A stretch of 64,000 nt of DNA from Ancylobacter oerskovii (lineage in GTDB: Bacteria; Pseudomonadota; Alphaproteobacteria; Rhizobiales; Xanthobacteraceae): NCBI RefSeq assembly GCF_018390555.1, contig NZ_JAHBGB010000002.1, forward strand, positions 248,001-312,000, written 5' to 3'. Both the position numbers and the translations under genes were made by a program. The notes under the pieces are model-generated. The model had not been told where the DNA came from and made no database searches. It worked only from the letters and a program-made list of their open reading frames with translations. The stretch's first letter is position 1. Each line of letters starts with the position of its first letter. Positions 44,220 to 52,816 of this stretch are shown here, in pieces.

Positions 44220-45626
44220 ATGCAGAGGACAGCACCGGAGTGGCCGCGCGGATGGACGCGATCCGCGTCCTTCGCCGTGCTTGCGCTTCTCCTTGCCGTG
44301 CCGGCGCAGGCGGCCGACATCACCTGCGATCTCACCGCCACGGCGCTGAGCTGCGCCGGCTCGGCCACCGGCACCGATTCGACCGCCATCGGCGAGAGCG
44401 CCGAAGCCACGCAGGACGGCACCACCGCCATCGGCCAGGGCAGCAAGGCCTTCGCCAGCAATGCCAGCGCCTTCGGCCAGCTGGCGGTGGCGAACGGCGT
44501 ATCCTCCACCGCGGTCGGCCAGAACAGCGCCGCCAACGGGGCCTCCTCCACGGCAATAGGCCGCAACGCCGCCGCCAATGCCGACCAGACCACCGCCATC
44601 GGCACCGACGCCGCTGCCAATGCGGTGGCGGCCACCGCCATCGGCCAGGCGGCGAGCGCCAACGGGCTGAACGCCACGGCCATCGGCCAGGGCGCCAACG
44701 CCAATCTCGACTACACCACCGCGGTCGGCTCCGGCGCCGCCGCGCAGGGTACCAACGCCTCCGCCTTCGGCTATGGCGCCCAGGCCAATGCGGCGGACAC
44801 CACCGCGCTGGGCCAGGGGGCGAGCGCCGGTGCGGCGCAAGCCACCGCCATCGGCCAGGGTGCCAATGCCAATGGCGTCGGCTCCACGGCGCTCGGGCAG
44901 GAAGCGATCGCCAATGGCGCGTCCTCCACCGCCCTCGGCCAGAACGCCACCGCCAATGCCGAAGGCGCCACCGCCGTCGGCACCATCGCCGCCGCCAATG
45001 CGGCAAGCTCCACCGCCCTCGGCTGGAACGCCACCGCCAACGGGGTGGGCTCGACGGCGCTCGGGCAAGGGTCCATCGCCGCCTTCGAGGGCTCGACCGC
45101 CGTGGGCCAGGGGGCCAATTCCTCGGCCGCCAACGCCACCGCCATCGGCACCGGCGCCAATGCCTCCTATGCCGGCTCGACCGCCATCGGCAGCGGCGCG
45201 ACGACCACCCGCGCCAACCAGGTCGCGGTCGGCACCGATGCCAGCACCTATACGATGCCGGGCCTCACCTCGGCGGCGAGCCGCGCCGCCCAGTCCGGCG
45301 CGGTGCAGGTGGTGACCACCGACGCCTCGGGCAATCTCGCCTCCGCCTCGCTGAACGATCTCTTCAACCTTGACAGCGTCTATCAGGAGATCGATCGCGT
45401 GCAGGAAGGCGTCGCCATGGCCCTCGCCATGGACACGCCGAACCTGCCCGCCGGCAAGGACGTCGCGCTCAGCGCCCAATGGGGCACCTTCGGCGGCCAG
45501 AACGCCATGGCCTTCTCCGGCATTGCCCGGCTGATGGACGACACGCTGTTCCTCACCGGCGGCGTCGGCTTCGGCCTGCAGGAGGGCACCATCGGCGGCA
45601 AGGCCGGGCTGGTGATGGCATGGTGA
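44220..45626 (+). CDS. YadA-like trimeric autotransporter adhesin, head repeats plus membrane anchor
   Basis: A 468-residue outer-membrane protein. A signal peptide of about 31 residues (SFAVLALLLAVPAQAAD) is followed by about 20 degenerate 14-residue YadA head repeats (for example NGVSSTAVGQNSAA, NGASSTAIGRNAAA, NAEGATAVGTIAAA) from about residue 45 to 350. A very short connector (SRAAQSGAVQVVTT) follows, then the YadA-type beta-barrel anchor ending GGVGFGLQEGTIGGKAGLVM-AW. The normal stalk is almost absent. Three copies should form a left-handed beta-roll head on a 12-strand barrel, binding host or surface. The ATG at 44220 fits the signal peptide; a frame extension upstream does not. Its stop overlaps the next gene's start by 7 bases. 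Confidence 0.9.
   Translation: MQRTAPEWPRGWTRSASFAVLALLLAVPAQAADITCDLTATALSCAGSATGTDSTAIGESAEATQDGTTAIGQGSKAFASNASAFGQLAVANGVSSTAVGQNSAANGASSTAIGRNAAANADQTTAIGTDAAANAVAATAIGQAASANGLNATAIGQGANANLDYTTAVGSGAAAQGTNASAFGYGAQANAADTTALGQGASAGAAQATAIGQGANANGVGSTALGQEAIANGASSTALGQNATANAEGATAVGTIAAANAASSTALGWNATANGVGSTALGQGSIAAFEGSTAVGQGANSSAANATAIGTGANASYAGSTAIGSGATTTRANQVAVGTDASTYTMPGLTSAASRAAQSGAVQVVTTDASGNLASASLNDLFNLDSVYQEIDRVQEGVAMALAMDTPNLPAGKDVALSAQWGTFGGQNAMAFSGIARLMDDTLFLTGGVGFGLQEGTIGGKAGLVMAW
44361..45200 (+). repeat. Degenerate 42-bp tandem repeats coding the adhesin head
   Basis: About twenty units of 42 bp, each coding one 14-residue YadA head repeat with a central ST/T-A-(I/V/L)-G core. 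Base identity between units is moderate, so these are old, diverged repeats. They explain all the repetitiveness in this stretch. Confidence 0.75.
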
Positions 45627-46429
45627 TCCTCCGCGTCGCCCTGCTCGCCCTCGCGGCCGGCGCCGGCCTGGTGCTCGGCTGGCCGGCCCAGACCAGCCAG
45701 CCCGCCGGCTTCGCCACCCCGGCGCCCGCCCCGCGGGCCGCCGCCCCCGCCATGGCGATGCCCCCGCTCCCGGGTGCCGTGCAGGACGAGGTGCGGCCGG
45801 CACCGGCCCCGCAGATCTCGGCGCCGCAGGTCTCTACGCCGCAGGCCTCCCCGCCGCAGGTCTCGGCACGGCCGGATCCGGCTGTGCAGGTGCCGCCGGC
45901 ACCGGTGCTGCTCGCCTTGCTGCGCAGCACGCTGGCGGCGGTCAACCAGGCCAATGTCACCGGCAACTACTCGGTGCTGCGCGATCTCGGCGCCCCGGCC
46001 TTCCGCGAGAATTACAACGCCGCCCAGCTGGCCGACCAGTTCCGCCCCTGGCGCGACAACGCGCTGGATTTCGCCGCCATCCTGCTGCTCGACGCCAAGC
46101 TGTCGCAGCCGCCCGCCATCGACGGCAACGGCCTGCTGCGGCTCAAGGGTTACTTCCCCACCGCACCGCTGCGCATCGGCTTCGACCTCGGCTTCGCGGC
46201 CACCGCCGACAATTGGCGGCTGGCGACGATCTCCGTCGATGCCAGCAAATCGGAAGCCGGGCCCGAGGCCGCTCCCCTCGCCCGCCCCGCCGCGCCCGTG
46301 CCCGCCCCGGCGAAAATCGCCGCCGGCCACACGCAGCCGCCCGCCGCACCGGCGCCGCGCGCGGCTCCCGGCCAACCGGCGCCGTTCGACATGGGTCCGC
46401 TGCGTCGCGCCGGCACCTTGCTGAACTGA
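45620..46429 (+). CDS. Secreted Pro/Ala-rich protein of unknown function, partner gene of the adhesin
   Basis: A 269-residue protein I cannot assign. It has a hydrophobic N-terminus (VILRVALLALAAGAGLVLGW), then a 60-residue proline/alanine linker with PQ repeats (APQISAPQVSTPQASPPQVS), then a compact domain of about 110 residues (LLRSTLAAVNQANVTGNYSV, LRDLGAPAFRENYNAAQLAD, YFPTAPLRIGFDLGFAATAD), which looks like an NTF2/SnoaL-like fold by pattern only, then a second Pro/Ala tail. It starts inside the adhesin stop (ATGGTGA), so the two are translationally coupled. A role in adhesin assembly or surface anchoring is a guess. Confidence 0.75.
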   Translation: MVILRVALLALAAGAGLVLGWPAQTSQPAGFATPAPAPRAAAPAMAMPPLPGAVQDEVRPAPAPQISAPQVSTPQASPPQVSARPDPAVQVPPAPVLLALLRSTLAAVNQANVTGNYSVLRDLGAPAFRENYNAAQLADQFRPWRDNALDFAAILLLDAKLSQPPAIDGNGLLRLKGYFPTAPLRIGFDLGFAATADNWRLATISVDASKSEAGPEAAPLARPAAPVPAPAKIAAGHTQPPAAPAPRAAPGQPAPFDMGPLRRAGTLLN

Positions 46430-46445
46430 CGCCGCGCGCCCGGCC

Positions 46446-47312
46446 TCAGCCCGCCCGGCCGAAGGCGAAGCGGATGCCGAGGTTGAGGCTGGCCGGCAGC
46501 ACCGACATATGCGTCTCGCCGGGCAGCAGCACGTAATCGGCGCCGAACCCCTTCGCGCCGGCGAGACGCTCGGCCATCAGCCGGGTGTTGTCGACGATGC
46601 GGCTGTCCTCGAAGGCCGCGAGGCGCTTGGCCTCGTCCTCGGCGCCGATCTGGAACGGCGCCAGCGCCTGTTCATATTCGCCGACGATCAGCAGCGCCCG
46701 GCCGCTCGCCTCGCCGCCTTCGGCGAGGAAGGCCTCGGCCGCCGTCACGATGCCGGCGCCCTCCCACCAGACGGCCGGGCTCACAGAGATCCACCGCGAG
46801 AACGCTCGCGGCTTGCGGAACAGCGTGTGCAGCACGAACAGCCCGCCGAAGGAATGGCCGAGGATCGCCTGCCGGGCGGGGTCGACCGGCACGCGGCGGG
46901 CGATCTCCGGCTTCAGCTCCTCCTCGATGAAGGCGAGGAAATGGTCGGCGCCGCCGGTGCGCACTTCCGGCCCGTCTGGCGTGAAGGGCGGATAGCTCTG
47001 GCCCGGCGGCGGCGCCAGGTCCCAGGAGCGGCGCACCCCGTCATAGGCGCCGTCCACCGGATAGCCGATGCCGACCATCACCCCCCATTCGATGCCGGTG
47101 CCCAGCGGCCAGGCGGCCTGCACGCGCATGATGTCGGCGACGGTAGCGGCCATCGCATTGGCGTCGAGATAGTACATCACCGGCCAGCCGCCTTGCGGCG
47201 GCTCGCCCGGCGGGCGGTAGAGGAAGATGCGCCAGGGCTCGCCGCCCCCCGCGGGAGCCAGGTCGAAGGTGACGGTATCCGGGATGAAGGCGGCCGACGG
47301 GGAAGCGTTCAT
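46446..47312 (-). CDS. Alpha/beta hydrolase, siderophore esterase (IroE/Fes-like)
   Basis: A 288-residue alpha/beta hydrolase of the esterase-D/IroE group (PF00756). The nucleophile elbow is ILGHSFGGLFVLHTLF, the oxyanion/strand region WPVMYYLDANAMAATVAD, and the late His in LLPGETHMSVLP. Such enzymes hydrolyse tri-ester siderophores to free iron. No signal peptide is visible. Its ATG overlaps the permease stop (ATGA, 47309-47312), making it the last gene of the siderophore operon. A longer open frame upstream is only the antisense-side shadow of the permease gene. Confidence 0.85.
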   Translation of the reverse strand: MNASPSAAFIPDTVTFDLAPAGGGEPWRIFLYRPPGEPPQGGWPVMYYLDANAMAATVADIMRVQAAWPLGTGIEWGVMVGIGYPVDGAYDGVRRSWDLAPPPGQSYPPFTPDGPEVRTGGADHFLAFIEEELKPEIARRVPVDPARQAILGHSFGGLFVLHTLFRKPRAFSRWISVSPAVWWEGAGIVTAAEAFLAEGGEASGRALLIVGEYEQALAPFQIGAEDEAKRLAAFEDSRIVDNTRLMAERLAGAKGFGADYVLLPGETHMSVLPASLNLGIRFAFGRAG

Positions 47313-49324
47313 GGGGCGGTCTGCTTTCGCGACAGGAGCCAGAGGAAGGCGGGCGCGCCGATCATCGAGGCCACGAGGCCGGCGGGCAGTTGCCAGGGGA
47401 AGGCGACGACGCGGCCGGCGAAGTCGGCCAGCACCATGACGAGACCGCCGATCAGCGCCGCCCCCGCGAGTTCCGCCAGCGGCCGGCGCAGGCCGAACAG
47501 CCGGGCCAGATGCGGCGCGATCAGCCCGACGAAGGACAGCGGGCCGACCAGCAGCGTGGCGAAGGCGGTGGCGAGGGCGGCCAGCATCAGCATCAGCGAG
47601 CGGCTGAGCGCCGCCGGCACGCCGAGCGCCCGCGCGCCCGGCTCGCCGAGCGGCAGAATGTCGAGCCAGCGGGCGATGAGCGGCAGGGCCGCGAGCACCG
47701 CCAGCGTGGCGACGAGGCTCGACGCCGCGGCCGGCGCGCCCACGCCATAGGTCGAGCCGGTCATCCAGTTGAACAGCAGCGTGGCGCGCGGGTCGCCGCT
47801 CGCCATCAGCACGCTCACCAGGCTGTCGAGCAGCGCGCCGGTGGCGATGCCGACGAGGATCACCCGCTCCGGCGCGCCCTTGGCCACCCGCGCCAGCGCC
47901 AATATGGCGGCGAGCGCCGCCAGCGCCCCCAGAGAAGCGGCGAGCGTACGTTCCACCCGCCCGATCTCGTCGAACAGGAACAGCGCCGCGACGAGGCCGC
48001 AGGCGGCGCCGGCGCTCACCCCCATCACTTCCGGGCTCGCCATCGGGTTGCCGGTCATGCGCTGCAGGATGCCGCCGGCCACCGCCAGCATCACCCCGCC
48101 GGCGAAGGCGGCGAGCGCCCGCGGCAGCCGCAGGTCCCACAGCCCACTGTGCGGCCCGGCGAATGTCCAGCCGTCGAGCCCCTGCCCGAGGCTCGCCGAG
48201 AGGACCAGCGCCGCCACCAGCACCAGCACCAGGCCGGCGAACAGCGGGGCGACGGCGATGACCGGCCCGCCGATGCGCACCGATATCCCGGCCCCGACAT
48301 GCGGCGGCAGCTTCAGGCGCGGTACCATCCAGAGGAGCAGCGGCGCCCCGAACATGGCGGTCACCGCGCCGGTGGGCAGCGGCGTGCCGAACTGCGACGA
48401 CAGGAGCTGGACGCCCTGGTCGGTCAGCCACAGCAGGCTCGCCCCTACCAGCGTCGAGAAGAGGAGCCGGGAGCCGATCCGGCGCGCACCGCTGAACTGC
48501 GCCAGCACCGGCGCGGCGAGTCCGAGAAAGCCGATCACCCCGACGCTCGCCACCACCAGCACGGTGAGCGCCACCGCCACAAGCAGCGCGGCGAAACGGG
48601 CCGCGGCGAGGCCGAGGCCGAGGCTGCGGGCCACGCCGTCGTCCAGGTCGATCAGCGTCAGCGGCCGCACCAGCAGCGCCGCGCAGGCGATGGCGAGCGC
48701 GAGGCGGGGCGCGAGGAAGACCGGTTCCGACCAGTCCTGCAGGCTCAGCGAGCCGGCTCCCCACAGGAACAGCCCGGAAAGATAATGATTGTTGAAGAGG
48801 AACAGCAGCGCGGAAAAGGCGGCGCCGGCGAGGCTGGTGACCATGCCCGCCAGGATCACCACCAGCGGCGCGAAGCCGCTGCGCCGCGAGAGCAGCAGCA
48901 CCATGCCGATGGCGGCCAGCCCGCCGCCGAGCGCCACCCATTCGCGGCCGAAGCCGATCAGGCCCGGCGCCCAGCTCAGCGTCACCGCCAGCGCCACCGT
49001 GGCACCCGCCTCGATGCCGAGCGTGGTGGGCGAGGCGATGGGGTTGCGCAGCACCACCTGCAGCATCGCGCCGGCGAGCCCCAGCGCCGCGCCGGCCAGC
49101 AGGCTCACCGCCAGCCGCGGCGCATAGGCGAAGGCGACGAACATCTGCGCCGGATCGTCGGCATCGGGCGCGATCAGCGCGGCCCACCAGCCGCCGGCCG
49201 GCAGATGCCGCGCCAGATTGACCAGGGTCAGCACCAGCGCCGCGCCGGCCAGCAGCGCGACCAGCCGCGCGGGCCCCGGCCTCGCCCGGCGGGCGGCACG
49301 CGCGGTCGCGACGCGTTCAGCCAT
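47309..49324 (-). CDS. fhuB: Fused siderophore ABC permease (FhuB type)
   Basis: A 671-residue FecCD permease with two full halves, about 20 membrane helices. Each half carries the conserved pattern: LQVVLRNPIASPTTLGIEAG and GVIGFLGLAAPVLAQFSGAR in half one, LQRMTGNPMASPEVMGVSAG and GPLSFVGLIAPHLARLFGLR in half two. The arrangement is that of FhuB, which needs one binding protein (next gene) and one ATPase (FhuC); no ATPase gene is present in the window. It overlaps the upstream fhuD gene by 8 bases and the downstream esterase by 4. Confidence 0.92.
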   Translation of the reverse strand: MAERVATARAARRARPGPARLVALLAGAALVLTLVNLARHLPAGGWWAALIAPDADDPAQMFVAFAYAPRLAVSLLAGAALGLAGAMLQVVLRNPIASPTTLGIEAGATVALAVTLSWAPGLIGFGREWVALGGGLAAIGMVLLLSRRSGFAPLVVILAGMVTSLAGAAFSALLFLFNNHYLSGLFLWGAGSLSLQDWSEPVFLAPRLALAIACAALLVRPLTLIDLDDGVARSLGLGLAAARFAALLVAVALTVLVVASVGVIGFLGLAAPVLAQFSGARRIGSRLLFSTLVGASLLWLTDQGVQLLSSQFGTPLPTGAVTAMFGAPLLLWMVPRLKLPPHVGAGISVRIGGPVIAVAPLFAGLVLVLVAALVLSASLGQGLDGWTFAGPHSGLWDLRLPRALAAFAGGVMLAVAGGILQRMTGNPMASPEVMGVSAGAACGLVAALFLFDEIGRVERTLAASLGALAALAAILALARVAKGAPERVILVGIATGALLDSLVSVLMASGDPRATLLFNWMTGSTYGVGAPAAASSLVATLAVLAALPLIARWLDILPLGEPGARALGVPAALSRSLMLMLAALATAFATLLVGPLSFVGLIAPHLARLFGLRRPLAELAGAALIGGLVMVLADFAGRVVAFPWQLPAGLVASMIGAPAFLWLLSRKQTAP

Positions 49325-50249
49325 GCGCGGTCTCTCCGGCCAGCACCCGTGCCAGCTCGCGCGCGAAGCGCATCGCCGAGGGCAGCATGCCGAACATCAG
49401 CGCCGCCGGCATGCGATCCACGCGCCCCGCCCGCACGAAGGGCAGGCTGTTCCACAGCGGGCTGGCGGCAAGCCGGTCGAGCGTGTCGGGGGCGATGGGC
49501 TCGAGATAGACGAGCCGGCTCGCCGACGCCCCCACCAGCGCCTCGATGCCCATGGTGCTGAAGCCCCAGTAATTGCCCGGCTGTGCCCAGCCATTGACGA
49601 GGCCGGTGCGCTCGATCACGTCGCCGAACAGGCCGCCGGGGCCGTAGACGCGCACATGTCGGGTGTCGAGAAACTGGACGATCAGCACCGGCCGGCCCTT
49701 GGCGCCGCTCGCGGCGAAGGCCCGCCCCGCCGCCTGCAGGGTCGCTTCCGCCCGGGCGATCAGCGCCTCGCCTTCGGCGACGCGGCCGACGGCGGCGGCA
49801 AGCTGCCGGGTGCCGGCGACGCTGCGGTCATAGGGGTGCCCCACCGGCGGCGCATAGACGGAGATCTCGTGCGTCGGCGCGCACGCCTCCAGCAACGGAC
49901 GGACGCCGGCGAGATAGGGCGTGGTGACGATCAGATCCGGCTTCAGGGCGGCCAGCAATTCGAGGTTCGGCTCGAGATCGGCGCCGAGATTGACGAGGCC
50001 GGGCGGCAGCGCCGGCTCGACCACCCAATCCCCCCATATGCCGGGATTGGGAAGGGCAAGCGGCGGCACGCCGATCTCGATGAGGGTCTCGGCGAGGCCG
50101 AAATCCATCGAGACGACGCGCGGAAGCCGGGCCGGCGCCCCGCCCGCCGCCGCACCGGCAAGCGGCCCGGTGGCGAGCGGGGCGAGAGGAAGCGAGGCCA
50201 GCCCGCCGAGCAGCGCGGCCCGGCGGGACAGGAGCGGCGATCCGCTCAC
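49317..50249 (-). CDS. fhuD: Siderophore ABC transporter periplasmic binding protein (FhuD type)
   Basis: A 310-residue class III binding protein. The Tat-like signal is LLSRRAALLGGLASLPLAPL, then RVVSMDFGLAETLIEIGVPP, ALKPDLIVTTPYLAGVRPLL, and the late YLEPIAPDTLDRLAASPLWN. It captures the ferric siderophore in the periplasm and passes it to FhuB. Its start overlaps the stop of the receptor gene by 4 bases, so the receptor-binding protein-permease-esterase genes are one tightly coupled unit. Confidence 0.92.
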   Translation of the reverse strand: MSGSPLLSRRAALLGGLASLPLAPLATGPLAGAAAGGAPARLPRVVSMDFGLAETLIEIGVPPLALPNPGIWGDWVVEPALPPGLVNLGADLEPNLELLAALKPDLIVTTPYLAGVRPLLEACAPTHEISVYAPPVGHPYDRSVAGTRQLAAAVGRVAEGEALIARAEATLQAAGRAFAASGAKGRPVLIVQFLDTRHVRVYGPGGLFGDVIERTGLVNGWAQPGNYWGFSTMGIEALVGASASRLVYLEPIAPDTLDRLAASPLWNSLPFVRAGRVDRMPAALMFGMLPSAMRFARELARVLAGETAHG

Positions 50250-52693
50250 CAGCGGTACTTCAGGCCGGCGATGACGGTGCGCGGCGCACCGAGATAGCAG
50301 TAGCCGGCGTCGCAGGTGACGTATTCCTCGTCGAGCAGGTTCTGCGCGTTGATCTGCGCGCTCCAGCCCTTGAGCTTCGGGTTGAGGTACTCGAAGTCGT
50401 AGCTCAGCTTGGCGTCGACGAGGGTGTAGGCGTCGTTCTCGAAGCTGTTGAGCGAGTCGCCCCAGGTGGCGCCGGTGTAGCGCACGCCGGCACCGATCCC
50501 GAGACCGGCGAGCTTCGAGCCGGGCTGGAACTGGTAATCCGCCCAGATGGCGAAGGCATTCTGCGGCTGGCCGGAAGGCGCTAGGCCGATGGTGGTCGGG
50601 TCGCCGGCGACATTGGTCAGGTCGAGATAGGTATAGGCGCCGCGCACCTTGAGCCCGGCACCGAGATTGGCGACCGCCTCCAGTTCGAAGCCGCGCGCGC
50701 GCACCTCGCCGGTCTGCACCTGGAAGAGCGGGTTGGTGTCGTCAGTGACCAGCCCATTCTCCTGGTTGATCTGGAACACCGCGGCGGTGAAGTAGCCGTC
50801 GAAGCCGGTGGGCGCGTATTTCACGCCCGCCTCGATCTGCTTGGAGGTGGTCGGCGAGAAGGCGTCGCCGTTGACGTCGACGCCGAGATTGGGCGCGAAG
50901 GAGGTCGAATAGGTGACGTAGGGCGCGATGCCGTTGTCGAACACATAGGTCAGGCCGACGCGGCCGGTGAACTCGCTGTCGTCCGTATTCTCCGACGTGC
51001 CGTTCAGCAGGTCGTCGTCCTTGCTGTCGACCCAGTCCTGCCGGCCGGTCAGGGTCAGGATCCAGCGGTCGAACTTGGCCTGCTCCTGAATATAGAGGCC
51101 GGTCTGGTTCTGCGTCTGCTTGTAGCGGGAATAGTTGAACCCGGGATCGTAGGTCGGACCGAGCGGCTGCCCGGTGTTGAAGTCGAAATCGGCCGCCGTG
51201 CCGAAGCCGATGCCGCCATCCAGCGACAGATAGGTGTAGTCGAGGCCGAACAGCAGCTTGTGCTCGACGGCGCCGGTCACGAAGTCGGCCTGCACCTGGT
51301 TGTCGACGGCGAAGCTGTCGAGGATGTCGTGCACATAGCCGGTGCCGCGCGTGCCGATATTGGTGTCCGGGTCGATGCCGTACAGGCTGGTGTAGCGCAC
51401 CGTGGTATCGGCGTTGCCGTAGCGCAGGTTCTGGCGGAAGGTGAAGACGTCGTTGAACTCGTGTTCGGCCGAATAGCCGATGCGCCACTGCTCCTGCGGC
51501 TGGCTGTTATAGTCGCCCGGAGAGCGGCTGAAGGTCTCCGTGCCGGTGCCGTCCCAGCCATAGAAGGGCAGCGAGGCCGGGGTCTCCGACTTCTGGTATT
51601 CGCCGAGGAAGGTGATCTTGGTCTGGTCGTTCGGCTTCCAGGTCAGCGCCGGGGCGATATAGGTCATGTCGTTGACCCCGCCGCCGAGCGTGTTCGGCGA
51701 GTCGGCGTCGCGCAGCAGGCCGGTCAGGCGGTAGAGCAGCGTGCCGTCCTTGTCGAGCGGCCCGCCAATGTCGAACTGCCCCTGCAGCCAGTCGTAATTG
51801 CCGGCCTGCAGCTCGATCTCGCCGAAGGCTTCCTCGGTCGGGCGCTTGGAGGTGACGTCGACCAGGCCGCCCGGCGAGCCGAGGCCGTACAGCGCCGAAG
51901 ACGGGCCGCGCAGCACGGTGATGTTCTCGACGCCATAGGGCTCGATCTTGAACACCGACATGTTGGCGCCCGGCCAGCGCAGGCCGTCGCGGTAGATGCC
52001 GTTATAGGTGGTGTCGAAGCCGCGGATGGTAAAGACGTCGAAGCGCGGGTCGTAGCCGCTCTGGCCGGTGCGCACGCCGGGGGTGTAGGCCACCGCCTCG
52101 GTCAGCGTCTGCACGTTGCGATCGTCGAGTTCCTGGCGGGTGATCACCGAGACCGATTGCGGCGTCTCGAGCAGCGGCGTGTCGGTCTTGGTGCCGGCGG
52201 TGCTGCGGGTGGCGACATAGCCGACCGTGCCGTCGCCCGAGCCCTGCACGGCGATGGTGTCGAGCTCGATGCCGACGGTCTCGCCGGAGCTCGCCGTCGA
52301 GGCGGCGGGATCGACGATGGTCACGCGGTTCGGCGCGGTGAAGCGATAGGTCAGGCCGGTGCCGCGCAGCAGCGCGTCCAGCGCCTGCGGCGGGCTCATG
52401 GTGCCGGAGACGGCGGAGGAGCGCCGGCCGCCGAACTTGGCGGTGTCGAAGAACACCCGCACCCCCGCCTTCTGGGCGAAGGAGAGCACCGCGCCGTTGA
52501 GGTCCTGCGCGGGGATGTCGAAGGCGATCCGGGCGGGGGCGACGCTCGCCGTCGCCTGTGCCTGCGCATGGGCGGCCGGCGCCGAGGCGCCGAGGGCCGC
52601 CGCCATCAATCCGAGGGCCAGGGCATGGCGCGCCGTACCGCCGAGATAGTGCCGCCGCAGGCGCCGCGCGCCGCTCATCCCCCGAAGCCTCAT
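50246..52693 (-). CDS. TonB-dependent siderophore receptor with STN signalling domain
   Basis: An 815-residue outer-membrane receptor. A signal peptide ends near APAAHAQA. An N-terminal STN domain (about residues 55-105, ARIAFDIPAQDLNGAVLSFA, ALDALLRGTGLTYRFTAPN) marks it as a transducer that signals to FecR. The plug has SVITRQELDDRNVQTLTEAV and ENITVLRGPSSALYGLGSPG, and the barrel ends in AGLKYRW with the usual C-terminal aromatic. The ATG at 52693 is preceded by AAGGAAGGA; a longer frame upstream is not supported. A promoter-like motif shared with fecR lies just upstream. Several barrel loops contain the DTNPLFQVQTGEVRARGFEL signature of the ferrichrome/hydroxamate receptor class. Confidence 0.93.
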   Translation of the reverse strand: MRLRGMSGARRLRRHYLGGTARHALALGLMAAALGASAPAAHAQAQATASVAPARIAFDIPAQDLNGAVLSFAQKAGVRVFFDTAKFGGRRSSAVSGTMSPPQALDALLRGTGLTYRFTAPNRVTIVDPAASTASSGETVGIELDTIAVQGSGDGTVGYVATRSTAGTKTDTPLLETPQSVSVITRQELDDRNVQTLTEAVAYTPGVRTGQSGYDPRFDVFTIRGFDTTYNGIYRDGLRWPGANMSVFKIEPYGVENITVLRGPSSALYGLGSPGGLVDVTSKRPTEEAFGEIELQAGNYDWLQGQFDIGGPLDKDGTLLYRLTGLLRDADSPNTLGGGVNDMTYIAPALTWKPNDQTKITFLGEYQKSETPASLPFYGWDGTGTETFSRSPGDYNSQPQEQWRIGYSAEHEFNDVFTFRQNLRYGNADTTVRYTSLYGIDPDTNIGTRGTGYVHDILDSFAVDNQVQADFVTGAVEHKLLFGLDYTYLSLDGGIGFGTAADFDFNTGQPLGPTYDPGFNYSRYKQTQNQTGLYIQEQAKFDRWILTLTGRQDWVDSKDDDLLNGTSENTDDSEFTGRVGLTYVFDNGIAPYVTYSTSFAPNLGVDVNGDAFSPTTSKQIEAGVKYAPTGFDGYFTAAVFQINQENGLVTDDTNPLFQVQTGEVRARGFELEAVANLGAGLKVRGAYTYLDLTNVAGDPTTIGLAPSGQPQNAFAIWADYQFQPGSKLAGLGIGAGVRYTGATWGDSLNSFENDAYTLVDAKLSYDFEYLNPKLKGWSAQINAQNLLDEEYVTCDAGYCYLGAPRTVIAGLKYRW

Positions 52694-52764
52694 GGATCGT
52701 CCTTCCTTCATTTCATCTCGCGCGCATGGCACGGCGGCGGCTCGCGCCGGCCTGCAGGAAGGAA

Positions 52765-52793
52765 GACAACTCACGCGCCCGTGACCGTAAAAA
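52765..52793 (-). promoter_or_regulatory. Candidate FecI-type promoter motif before the siderophore receptor
   Basis: On the minus strand TTTTTACGGTCA, an 11-bp spacer, then GTTGTC. The same two blocks with a 12-bp spacer occur before fecR at 53836-53865. The layout resembles -35 and -10 blocks for an ECF sigma factor. It lies 72-100 bp upstream of the receptor start. Confidence 0.5.
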
Positions 52794-52816
52794 TTTTTGC
52801 GATTTTGCGACGATTT

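Noticed and set aside
44361-45200. Possible CRISPR or satellite array
   Set aside because: The 42-bp periodicity codes 14-residue YadA head repeats in one intact frame; there are no identical repeats with unique spacers.
47313-49187. Upstream extension of the esterase frame to 913 codons
   Set aside because: The extension lies out of frame within the FhuB gene; the esterase begins at 47312 with the ATGA overlap and family N-terminus.
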